A stretch of DNA of 64,000 nt from Muribaculum intestinale (GTDB taxonomy: Bacteria; Bacteroidota; Bacteroidia; Bacteroidales; Muribaculaceae): the NCBI RefSeq assembly GCF_002201515.1, contig NZ_CP021421.1, forward strand, positions 2,976,001 through 3,040,000, written 5' to 3'. Numbering within the stretch: position 1 is the stretch's first letter; the number at the start of each line of letters is the position of its first letter. The position numbers and the translations under genes are program-made. Below the pieces are notes generated by a model. It had not been told where the DNA came from. It saw only the letters and a list, made by a program, of their open reading frames with translations, and did not search any database. This document shows, one piece after another, positions 1-8,123 of this stretch.

Positions 1-701
1 AGCTCATAGTTCACGTTCCACTGAATCGGGAATCCGTATCCCTCATGGATATGGTTGAGGATGGAATAGAAGATTACGAGCAGTTCTTCGTCAAAGTTAA
101 TTTGCCGTTTCTTCGTCAAGGGGTCAATATAAATCGGTTCGTTATTCTGGACAATAACCTGACTCTTGGTGATTGTCTGTGACCAGTTTATCTTGTTGAA
201 ACCGCGGCGGTTGTTCTTGACAATGAACATGAACCAATCGCGGTTTTGGCGGTTGAACTCGATAAGCGAGAGGATGATGTCGAGGAATGTGTTGCTTGTG
301 CGCCGCTTCCCTTTGCCGATTTTGATGGCATTCTGCTGGCGGATGATTGTTCGATCTTTGTTGAGTCTGATGCAGTTGTCGCGATAGACGGCTATGGCAC
401 GATAAATCCAAACCGACAGTCCATAGATGAACTGCCGCTGGCCTTGTGTCAGCTTGTTAGACGATTCTGTGAGTTCTATAATGTCCTCCGGCCTCAAACC
501 CTCGACGCCAAAGACGTTGTCGTGCTGGTCGATTACAACCTTGGGAAGAATGAACACCGGTGTACCCTTGGTAGCATAGTAATAGTAGCCCACGTAGTTC
601 ACGGAGGCAACACCGTCTACAACGTCGAGTTCGTCAACGTTGGGAAATAGCTCCTTTATGCGTTCAAACGGGTACGGATGTCCTTCTACAAGCAGTTTCA
701 T
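1..701 (-). CDS. LlaJI-type restriction endonuclease subunit R2-like (3' end outside window)
   Basis: An open minus-strand frame begins with ATG at 701 (MKLLVEGHPYPFERIKELFP) and stays open to the left edge, so the C-terminus is missing. I identify it as the nuclease partner (R2, McrC-like role) of a LlaJI-type restriction system mainly from context: it follows two m5C methyltransferases and a McrB-like AAA+ gene in the order described for LlaJI of Lactococcus. Its ATG overlaps the stop of the McrB-like gene by 4 nt (698-701), which suggests translational coupling. The visible part is basic and hydrophilic, without signal peptide or membrane segment; no PD-(D/E)xK motif can be assigned in the part present. 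A generic McrC-like protein is the alternative. Confidence 0.7.
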   Translation of the reverse strand, partial: MKLLVEGHPYPFERIKELFPNVDELDVVDGVASVNYVGYYYYATKGTPVFILPKVVIDQHDNVFGVEGLRPEDIIELTESSNKLTQGQRQFIYGLSVWIYRAIAVYRDNCIRLNKDRTIIRQQNAIKIGKGKRRTSNTFLDIILSLIEFNRQNRDWFMFIVKNNRRGFNKINWSQTITKSQVIVQNNEPIYIDPLTKKRQINFDEELLVIFYSILNHIHEGYGFPIQWNVNYE

Positions 702-2069
702 TCACTGATTTGCTCAAAACTAATGCCGAAAACTGCGGCAAATTCTTGTATTTTTTCAAGTCGTTGTTTTCCCCACTGGGTAGAAACAACAAACTTTACA
801 TTATCTCCATTGGTGACAATAGGAAGATTTTCAAAGAAACGGCGGTCACGCTTGCTATCATTGATATGATCTTCTTTCCATTTATCAAGTGATTCAGTAG
901 GTAGGAAAATAGCTTTACCTCTGATTATTTTACCGGCATCAACCATTTTTTGAAAAGTCATTCCAGGTTGATTTGCGATTGCTTTACTCATTTCAAGAAA
1001 AGCCTCGCCGATACCATAGTTACCTTTGCCGTTAACGGAGTACTTCAATCGTTTTCCACTTGTAGAACTTTCATCATCCTCGTTGTCATATTCCTCAACG
1101 GCAGATTCAAAAGGGACGTTAAACGATTCTGCAAGTTCCTTTACCTGCGGAATAGATTCTTTATGCCATTGATTGCTCACAACGAAGGCCTGTCCATCCT
1201 CCATGACGATTGGTATTTTATTCCACCGATTCTCCTTTATATATGTTTCAGGATTATCAATGGCCTTGACAACATCATCCCGATCTGCGAAGATGGTTCC
1301 GACAGTTTGTTTAATCGCATCAAATGTCATACGTTTCGCGGCCTCATTTAAAATTTCAAACACCGCTTGCGTTATTGTCAGCATCTTACGGCCATTAACG
1401 GTCAAGCCATATATCTGATCTAAGGCATCTTCCTCATTAACCATAATCGGTTTAAGACCAAGGTTGATAAGGAAGCGTTCCACGCGGCTCTCGTCTGGAT
1501 CTCCTTCCTCATTGAAGTAGGAGGCGAAAGTCATTGTTTCACCGTTCTCATCCTTGAAGAAGGGTTCGTCGAAACCGAAGTCTTTGAACACATCGGTGTA
1601 TAGATAGAAGATGACCTTCGATAGGAAACGCTTGGCAGTAATTGTGCCGTCGGCGGTTTTGGCGAAGAAGTAGCCGAGTTTCTTATCCTCCTGCTGAATT
1701 TCACCGCCTTCAATATGCTCGTTGATGGCAGTGACAAACTGCCACCAGTCGTAGCGGTTACCGTTGCTGAACTGTATGCCATAGCCTTGTTCTGAGTGGT
1801 CTTTGATTTTGATATATTCCCAATCCCAACGGCGTTTGAAAGCCGAGTCAATCGGGAAGAGCGACTGGTCGGATGTGTTCATCGTCGCCCAGATATAGAG
1901 ATTGTTGGGCAACAGAAGTTTCTCGCCGCGCTTCACCATACCCACCACATCGTGACCGCCCTCATACATGGTGTTGATTTGGTCTGCCTTAGCGATGTTG
2001 AGTTTTGCAAGCACAGCTTTCAATTCCTGGGCGAGGTCTTTGTCGGCCACTATGGGATAATCAGAAAAT
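698..2069 (-). pseudogene. McrB-like AAA+ restriction subunit (LlaJI R1-like), 3' half, separated by IS
   Basis: This is the distal half of the NTPase gene interrupted by the ISAs1 element at 2070-3298. It encodes the second part of the AAA+ core, including the McrB-type motif IWATMNTSDQSLF followed by a sensor/arginine region (SAFKRRW), then about 300 residues of C-terminal domain. The first codons here (GTG GCC GAC, from 2050) are internal codons, not a true start. If the IS and one copy of the duplicated 9 bp are removed, the frame runs without a break from the 5' half: ...LLDRNGSGFSD + YPIVADKDLAQ... In its present form the part cannot be made with the Walker A/B half, so restriction is probably off. 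Confidence 0.85.
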
Positions 2070-3298
2070 CAGGGCTGGCGCATGAGATTTAACTATCCTT
2101 AAAGACTTTGTACAGATATTCAGTGCTCCACATACATTTTTTGCGTCTTCGTTTAAGGCTGAGTTTATCGTTCTGCTTTTTAAGCATTTCCAATGCATAC
2201 TTGCGCATCGCTGAAAAATTGACAGCGCCATTCTTGGCGCGTACGCGGCACATATCTTCCCGAAACGTCACGTCGAGATGCCAGTGCAGTTTGTTCTCGA
2301 TACCCCAGTGCGCACGAATACGCATCGCATAGTAAGAAGCCTCATCTTTCTCCACGCTGCTGAGATAGTAGATTGTTTCACGCGAGCGGGCACCGTTCTC
2401 AGTACGCTCACGCTCCATCTTTATGATACGTTTAAGACCGGGCCACTTCTCGTACATTCCCTCCTGTTCCAAAAGTGTCGTATCCATAATTGAACAGGTT
2501 CTCTTCTCAACTCTTCCGTGCCCCTTTTCCTCGGTTGTGTATACCGATAATGGAGTAGTCCTACTAAAGATACTTTCCGTCAAGCTCTTGAGTATCGGCT
2601 GATTGTCTTTAAGCGCCATCAGATAGTCGCCGCCCTGGAGCATGATCTGTTCTGCGATATTACGGTGGGTCCCCATTGCGTCGACTGAAACCAATGCCCC
2701 TGTAAGCCATAAAGAGGACAATACGGACGGCAGAACCGTAAGTTCGTTGGTCTTGCCATCCACCGGCTTTTCGGCAACGCAGATTTCTGTTTCAGATACC
2801 CACGCATTGAGGATATACAGTCCGTGGCATCCGGGACTCCTGGGATTTTCACCCCGCAGTTTCTTACCGTCAATGATGACCTGATTGCCGCACAGGGATT
2901 CGATTATGTGGCCTCGGCAGCAATCAAGACTTGCCCGGAGCTGAGCGGGATTGACAGACTCTACAACACGAAGTATCGTGTCACCACACGGGACGCCGTT
3001 GCTAAGCTTCAGCAATCCGGCGGCCTTGAATTCTTCCTCTCGGTCTGTAACCATATCCGATATGTCGTCACAGTCCTCACAATCACACAACACGCCGATG
3101 AGTGCCATTCGGAGCACATCCTCGAGCTCATGTTTAACCTTGCCCAAGTCACGCGGGTCTTTTACTTTGCTGAAAATTTCTATTTGCATACCTCTAATAT
3201 ATCCATTTTCAGCAATATATGCAATATCTGAAAGTTTATTTCACATAATCAGGTGAATTTTTGACTGAATTTGAGTTAAATCTCATGCGCCAGCCCTG
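2070..3298 (-). mobile_element. ISAs1-family insertion sequence, copy 1
   Basis: A 1229-bp element with perfect 25-bp terminal inverted repeats (outer bases CAGGGCTGGCGCATG at 2070; complement ends at 3298). It is flanked by a 9-bp direct repeat TCAGAAAAT at 2061-2069 and 3299-3307, the target duplication; ISAs1 elements are known to duplicate 8-10 bp. It carries one transposase gene on the minus strand and lies inside the McrB-like restriction gene. A nearly identical copy of the same length is at 18169-19397 in the opposite orientation. Confidence 0.95.
2089..3189 (-). CDS. ISAs1-family transposase
   Basis: A 366-residue DDE transposase. The ISAs1-type motifs are visible in order: IIDGKKLRG near residue 106 (first catalytic Asp), a conserved NAWVSE stretch, SVDAMGTHRN near residue 168 (second Asp), MALKDNQP near 191, and HWGIENKLHWHLDVTF in the C-terminal third, which supplies the Glu region. 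Full length and intact. It differs from the second copy in the window at three residues only (Met183, Ser202, Leu214 here; Ile, Gly, Ile there), so both copies are recent. Confidence 0.95.
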   Translation of the reverse strand: MQIEIFSKVKDPRDLGKVKHELEDVLRMALIGVLCDCEDCDDISDMVTDREEEFKAAGLLKLSNGVPCGDTILRVVESVNPAQLRASLDCCRGHIIESLCGNQVIIDGKKLRGENPRSPGCHGLYILNAWVSETEICVAEKPVDGKTNELTVLPSVLSSLWLTGALVSVDAMGTHRNIAEQIMLQGGDYLMALKDNQPILKSLTESIFSRTTPLSVYTTEEKGHGRVEKRTCSIMDTTLLEQEGMYEKWPGLKRIIKMERERTENGARSRETIYYLSSVEKDEASYYAMRIRAHWGIENKLHWHLDVTFREDMCRVRAKNGAVNFSAMRKYALEMLKKQNDKLSLKRRRKKCMWSTEYLYKVFKDS

Positions 3299-4164
3299 TC
3301 AGAAAATCCCGATCCATTGCGGTCAAGCAGCTGGAAGATGTCGCCGAATATCTGCGCGCAGTTGCCACGGTTTATCTCTTCTATGACGAGGAACACCGGC
3401 TGAGGCTCCTCCTTGGTCTGCTCCTCCCACGCCTTGATGTAGGCTTGGAGAAACGCTTGGAAAACATAGTGGTAGACAATGCGGTCTTCCTCGATGATTT
3501 TGCCTTGAATGTCGCGTATGGGCTGGCCTTGGATGCCATAGATGGGCACCTTTATGGTTATGGGCTTATACGACCCCACAAACGACGCATAGTCAGTGTC
3601 GGGATGGAATGTCGTGCGAAAAGTGGGATATTTTGCACTTGCCTTGTTTATTTTGTGTGACTTACCAGTGCCCGGTGCTCCAAAGTAGATTACTTGCAGG
3701 GGAAGGTCTTTTAATGGGGTATCTATTTGCGGAGCATCTAATTCTTCCGGTTCTGAAGTAATCATCACAGCGGCTGGAGATACTTGTACCTGTTCAGCGT
3801 TATAGAATGTCACTGCAAATTTGACGTTCTCTCCTTCTCCAACACGTTCGAGGCACACGACATCTCCTTCTTCGACTTCAAAAGCCTTGAATAGCGGACC
3901 TAGTCCAGGAATGCGCTTTTCTTTGTTGGAATTGGCGAAGAATACGAAACGGTAATCGTACTCCTGCTGAGGAATCATAGGATTTTTCTTTGAAACAGTT
4001 GGAGCTGTGAAATTAACCTCAATGACACTGCCATTCTCAATATGGGTGTTATTGAAGAATTTCTCATAATCGAAATCGTTCGGCATACGGATGTAGACCT
4101 CATGGGTCTTTGTCTGCCCGACTTCCGCTTGAGTAAGTTTCTTGTAGAATCGTGAAGTGCTCAT
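3299..4164 (-). pseudogene. McrB-like AAA+ restriction subunit (LlaJI R1-like), 5' half, cut by IS
   Basis: Proximal half of the NTPase of a LlaJI-type system. The first 150 residues form an N-terminal region where LlaJI R1 proteins have a B3-like DNA-recognition domain (family knowledge; I see no motif proving it here). Then comes the AAA+ core with Walker A GAPGTGKSH near residue 170 and Walker B VFLVIEEINRGN near 265. The frame enters the IS at 3298 and stops after four foreign residues at 3283. The start ATG overlaps the stop of the upstream methyltransferase by 4 nt (4161-4164). A truncated protein with an intact P-loop but no second half could still be produced. Confidence 0.88.
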
Positions 4165-5663
4165 TTGAGGTATGGTTTAATTGCAGTGGCTATTTGTTTG
4201 GCCATAAGAGGCGGAACAGCATTGCCGACTTGCATGTAAGTTTTCAAATATGCTCCCATGAAGAGATAGTCATCCGGGAAAGACTGTATCCTTGCTGCTT
4301 CTCGCGGTGTAATCGTGCGAACTTGGAATGGGTGTATATGTGATAGACAATCCATTCTTAAATGTGCGGTAATGGTGCGACACGGCTTATCAGCTATAAG
4401 TTTGTAGTACTTGTCTTTGAAACAGTGATTGCGATGCGAGTAAGGCATTATATCCTTAATCTTTTCATCTGTGGCATCATCGCCTTGTTCAAGACGTTCA
4501 AATATCTGATAATTAGTGTCTGAAGCATACCGAGCCTTGTGGTTGAATACAAAAGGAATGGTACGTCCGCAGTTAATCTCAGTGAGATATTCATTGTCTG
4601 TGCCCGTGTACTCATTAATATCAATCTTTTTGCCTGTTGCTTCATCATCAACATTTGTCAGTCCCTTTATTCGCGGAGACTCCAGTGGACGGATAAATTC
4701 TAATGCTTCTCGAAGAGCGTGGAATCTATCAGTCATTGAAGATTCTATGGTTTTGTATATACTTGCCGGAGTTATATTGAAATGCTCCGCTATATCACTA
4801 CGAATGGCAATGTAAATGAGGCGTTCACGACTTTGAGCCACACCAAAGTTCTGAGAATTCAATAGCTGATAGTCGGCAATGTAATGAACCTCCTCTCCTT
4901 TCACATTTACTCTGATGTTGTTGTAATCCGAAATGACTTGGTCTGCCACTTTCAGCATGCCGCGCACATTCTCCATTACCACAAACTTAGGCGCGAATTT
5001 AGTCACTGCCTCAATAAAATACTTGTAAAGGAGATTGCGTGGATCATCGATCACCTTATGGTGCTGATTGGCAGAACTGAATCCCTGACATGGAGGACCA
5101 CCGACTACTATATCGACATCTTCAGGTATGGAGAAATCATCTAAAACTTGACGGATGTCCCCCATAATCACCCTTTCTGATGAAAGCTCAGGATGGTTGT
5201 ATTTATAAGTTTCGCAACATACATCTTGAATGTCATTGGCAAGAACGACCTGATATCCAGCTTCAATAAAACCTAAGCTTAGGCCCCCAGCTCCGCAAAA
5301 AAGGTCAACGATAGTCGGCTTATCCGATTTCTTGGACTGCAATTTCTTTCGCGCGGCGTTGTGGATTTTCTGTATAACAATTTGCGCATCATTATCAGAC
5401 AATGCGAACGCTGTGCAGTTAATGAGTTTCGCAAAGGCATCCTTGCCGACTGTTTTTGCCAATAGTTTTATATCGGCTTCGGTAGAAATAAAACCTATAT
5501 TACGCCATTCTGAAATAACGGAGTTGTTAATCTGCACTTGCGGTAAAGAGAGACGTTCTTTCTGAACGTAGCACTCTATGAGCCGGATGTATAATCTGAC
5601 TTTCTCAACAAAAAACTCCTTATCAGTCTTTGTTTTAACCGAGGATATTGGAATGTTTATCAT
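4161..5663 (-). CDS. DNA (cytosine-5-)-methyltransferase, second of pair
   Basis: A 500-residue m5C methyltransferase. After an N-terminal extension of about 115 residues come motif I DLFCGAGGLSLGF, motif IV GGPPCQGFSSAN with the catalytic Cys, motif VI MENVRGM, and the C-terminal motifs IX-X ending in the QVGNAVPP type. It is presumed to methylate one strand of an asymmetric site while its neighbour methylates the other; in LlaJI the site is GACGC, but the site here cannot be read from sequence. The gene overlaps its upstream and downstream neighbours by 4 nt, so the four genes form a tight operon. It is intact even though the restriction subunit is broken. Confidence 0.93.
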   Translation of the reverse strand: MINIPISSVKTKTDKEFFVEKVRLYIRLIECYVQKERLSLPQVQINNSVISEWRNIGFISTEADIKLLAKTVGKDAFAKLINCTAFALSDNDAQIVIQKIHNAARKKLQSKKSDKPTIVDLFCGAGGLSLGFIEAGYQVVLANDIQDVCCETYKYNHPELSSERVIMGDIRQVLDDFSIPEDVDIVVGGPPCQGFSSANQHHKVIDDPRNLLYKYFIEAVTKFAPKFVVMENVRGMLKVADQVISDYNNIRVNVKGEEVHYIADYQLLNSQNFGVAQSRERLIYIAIRSDIAEHFNITPASIYKTIESSMTDRFHALREALEFIRPLESPRIKGLTNVDDEATGKKIDINEYTGTDNEYLTEINCGRTIPFVFNHKARYASDTNYQIFERLEQGDDATDEKIKDIMPYSHRNHCFKDKYYKLIADKPCRTITAHLRMDCLSHIHPFQVRTITPREAARIQSFPDDYLFMGAYLKTYMQVGNAVPPLMAKQIATAIKPYLK

Positions 5664-6868
5664 TTCTTTCCGAGGAGTTTCTTTAATGATTTAGCTACTT
5701 TATATGCAAAAAGCGGGGGCACAGCATTGCCAATCTGCTTAAACTGCTGTGTCATAGCCCCAAAGAATCTAAAATCATCCGGGAAAGACTGTAGCCTTGC
5801 GGCTTCTCTTACTGAGATTGAACGTCCTTGTGAAAAATCCGGATGAATAAACTGATTGCCGTCTTTACAAAGATGAGCTATTATTGTTCTTGCAGGGACA
5901 TCCCAAAACTGAACAACATAGCTGTTCCCAAAAACGCGCTGTTTCGCGTGTTGAAGGTCTGGTCGTTGACGAAGAAGTTCTTCAAAAGTCCAATGGTTGC
6001 GAGCCATTTCCTGATACCTTTCTGTATCGGTAGGATTCTGAGTCCTGCACACATGGTCATAAAGCAGATTCTCATCGTTTTTAACCCAAGAAATAAACTC
6101 ATTGTTCGTAGAATATGAAAACGGTATTGACTTTGACTTATGCCCTTGGGGTATCGAGGGCAAATCGCCTATGGCTTCTTTTACAGAGATGAATTTCTTA
6201 AGTTTCTTCTTGTCTCCCTCGGTAGCATCGGGGAGATAATGGGTTTTCTTAAGACTGTCATACAACTCATCGGGAGTTATACTCAAGTCTTTTCTTACGC
6301 CCATGATGATTATTCTCCTCCGCACTTGGGGCACACCATATTCAGCCATGTTGAACTCCAATCTGCTTGGTTCAACAAGATTGTAGTGTTTGCCAAGTTC
6401 GGCAAACACTTTATCAATGATGGGCTCATTGTTCACGTTTGCTGAAAGTATTCCGGTAACATTCTCAAATACGAAGAATTTGGGAAGGAATTCATTCAGT
6501 ATTTTCACATAGTGCTCAAAAAGGAAATTCCTTGGATCCTTTTTCATCCCATTGTAATCTCTCGCACGTCCGGCGGAAGAATATGCTTGACATGGAGGAC
6601 CGCCTATTATAAGGTCGACAGTTGCATCGCCAACGGCTTCCTTTAATTGAGACATGACATCATCATTCGTAATATCTTGATGAATGACAGATTTTGTAAT
6701 ATCATTTTCGGAATAGCCGTAATAACGCATCCGTTCTTTCAGGGTCTCACAGCAGAATTTATCTATTTCCACGTGGGCAAGAGCCGTGTATCCGAGTTTG
6801 TAGAATCCCTCAGATAAGCCACCGCAACCAGCGAATAAGTCGATGAAGGTGTAGTTCGGTCTCGCCAT
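5660..6868 (-). CDS. DNA (cytosine-5-)-methyltransferase, first of pair
   Basis: About 402 residues starting at MARPNYTFIDLF; a Met four codons upstream (6880) is possible, but the family usually starts a few residues before motif I. Visible motifs: I DLFAGCGGLSEGF, IV GGPPCQAYSSAGR (catalytic Cys), VI FENVTGI, VIII region QVRRRIIIMG, X QIGNAVPP. The target-recognition region lies between motifs VIII and IX and differs from that of the neighbouring methyltransferase, as expected for two enzymes modifying two different strands of a non-palindromic site. First gene of the restriction-modification operon. Confidence 0.93.
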   Translation of the reverse strand: MARPNYTFIDLFAGCGGLSEGFYKLGYTALAHVEIDKFCCETLKERMRYYGYSENDITKSVIHQDITNDDVMSQLKEAVGDATVDLIIGGPPCQAYSSAGRARDYNGMKKDPRNFLFEHYVKILNEFLPKFFVFENVTGILSANVNNEPIIDKVFAELGKHYNLVEPSRLEFNMAEYGVPQVRRRIIIMGVRKDLSITPDELYDSLKKTHYLPDATEGDKKKLKKFISVKEAIGDLPSIPQGHKSKSIPFSYSTNNEFISWVKNDENLLYDHVCRTQNPTDTERYQEMARNHWTFEELLRQRPDLQHAKQRVFGNSYVVQFWDVPARTIIAHLCKDGNQFIHPDFSQGRSISVREAARLQSFPDDFRFFGAMTQQFKQIGNAVPPLFAYKVAKSLKKLLGKK

Positions 6869-7010
6869 CTTCAAAAACAAGGAACCTCCGTGTAGGCAGA
6901 CAGGCGACCAAGCCTTTTATACGACTACACGGAAGTCCTCTAATATGTTGAATATAAGTTGTTACTTACATTGATTGGTCTATTTGTCTGCGCAAGCGCG
7001 TATTAGATTG

Positions 7011-7018
7011 CAAAGTTA
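7011..7018 (-). promoter_or_regulatory. possible promoter -7 element of the restriction-modification operon
   Basis: Read on the minus strand this is TAACTTTG, a perfect match to the Bacteroidetes -7 consensus TAnnTTTG. No clear TTTG -33 element is seen at the right distance. The leader to the methyltransferase start would be about 135 nt and holds an inverted repeat TCCGTGTAG / CTACACGGA close to the gene. Assignment is by motif and position only. Confidence 0.35.
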
Positions 7019-7093
7019 CGAAATTTTTCTGATACTTTGGCTATCCTCGGCAAAGATAGTGACAGACATGGGCAAGATTTAGACTCATCTAGC

Positions 7094-7603
7094 TTAAATT
7101 TTCTTATCGCTGTATGGTGTGCTTGGTTCTGCGGCTATTGAAGCACTACTGGGCGTGGATTCATAAGCGCTTGGCTTACGTTCAGTTCTGACTATTGCAT
7201 GATATAGCCGTTCAAGAGTTTCCTCCCGTTTTGCTTTTGTCTTGATGTCGCACTCCCATACGCGTATCACTTTCCATCCGGCGAGGCGGAGATCGACACT
7301 GTTTGCATAGTCGCGAGCTATGTTCATGGCTATTTTGTGCCGCCAGAAGTCAACGTTGGTTTTAGGCAACTGGTAATATTTGCAACCCTCATGACCATGC
7401 CAGAAGCAACCGTCGATGAAAACAACCGTCTTGTATTTCTTCAGCACAATGTCAGGCGACCCAGGTAGCTTGCGGTTGTTGACACGATAGCGCAGACCTC
7501 GGGAGAAAAGATACTTCCGCACAATCATTTCCGGTTTAGTATTCTTTCCCTTGATAGCCGCCATACAACGGCTGCGCTGCTCCGGTGTCATCACATCAGC
7601 CAT
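7094..7603 (-). CDS. vsr: very short patch repair endonuclease (Vsr)
   Basis: 169 residues, a usual length for Vsr. The protein starts MADVMTPEQRSRCMAAIKGKNTKPE, then SPDIVLKKYKTVVFIDGCFWHGHEGC, where the catalytic Asp, the Phe-Trp wedge and the His/Cys zinc-site region of the family are visible, and a second zinc-site Cys (VWECDIK). Vsr nicks 5' of the T in T:G mismatches that arise when 5-methylcytosine deaminates. Its place directly upstream of two m5C methyltransferases fits that role. The start overlaps the small upstream gene by 8 nt, so they are probably co-transcribed. Confidence 0.93.
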   Translation of the reverse strand: MADVMTPEQRSRCMAAIKGKNTKPEMIVRKYLFSRGLRYRVNNRKLPGSPDIVLKKYKTVVFIDGCFWHGHEGCKYYQLPKTNVDFWRHKIAMNIARDYANSVDLRLAGWKVIRVWECDIKTKAKREETLERLYHAIVRTERKPSAYESTPSSASIAAEPSTPYSDKKI

Positions 7604-7958
7604 TATTCCTTACGACAAATTGAATTTCATTTGTCTGAACGAAGTATGGATTTTTGGAGAAGTTGATGAATAGTCTTTTATTCCAGATTTCCTCCCATAA
7701 AAGTTGGCTGACAATAATTTCATCAAAGTATGAAATTTTGACACCTCCACGATACTCGGTGTCTTTCTCTTTTTTAATTCTATCCTCTTGATTCGCTTTG
7801 TCAAAGATGTATGAACAAATACCTTTGAATGAAAAGAATTCATTCTCACGCATATATTCTCGGATAATTTCAGAAATCTCCTCTTCCGAATAGTTCATCT
7901 GAAGCTCTTCACTTGAATATTTTACAATCATATTGGATGTTTTATTGTATGAAATCAA
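7596..7958 (-). CDS. hypothetical protein upstream of vsr
   Basis: 120 residues at most; internal Met codons at residues 11 and 21 could be the true start. I do not recognise the family. It is charged, without signal peptide or membrane segment, and has no obvious helix-turn-helix or nuclease motif. The end overlaps the vsr start by 8 nt, so the two are probably translated together, and the gene probably belongs to the restriction-modification module. A controller-type or repair-accessory role is possible but has no sequence support. Confidence 0.6.
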   Translation of the reverse strand: MISYNKTSNMIVKYSSEELQMNYSEEEISEIIREYMRENEFFSFKGICSYIFDKANQEDRIKKEKDTEYRGGVKISYFDEIIVSQLLWEEIWNKRLFINFSKNPYFVQTNEIQFVVRNNG

Positions 7959-8123
7959 AATTACAAATAAAATTCCAGCTACACAAGAGGCTGACCGCTA
8001 AAACGGTAACTCTATACGGGCAAAAGTAAGATTTGTCGGTGTAGAATTGGTTTGGGTTCAAAGTTCTATGGTCGGGATGTCTATTTGTTGATTAAGCAGT
8101 GCGTACCACGGAAATAAGTTGTA

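Noticed and set aside
246..650. Open frame on the plus strand opposite the LlaJI R2-like gene
   Set aside because: It is the antisense shadow of a longer, well-supported minus-strand gene and shows no family resemblance.
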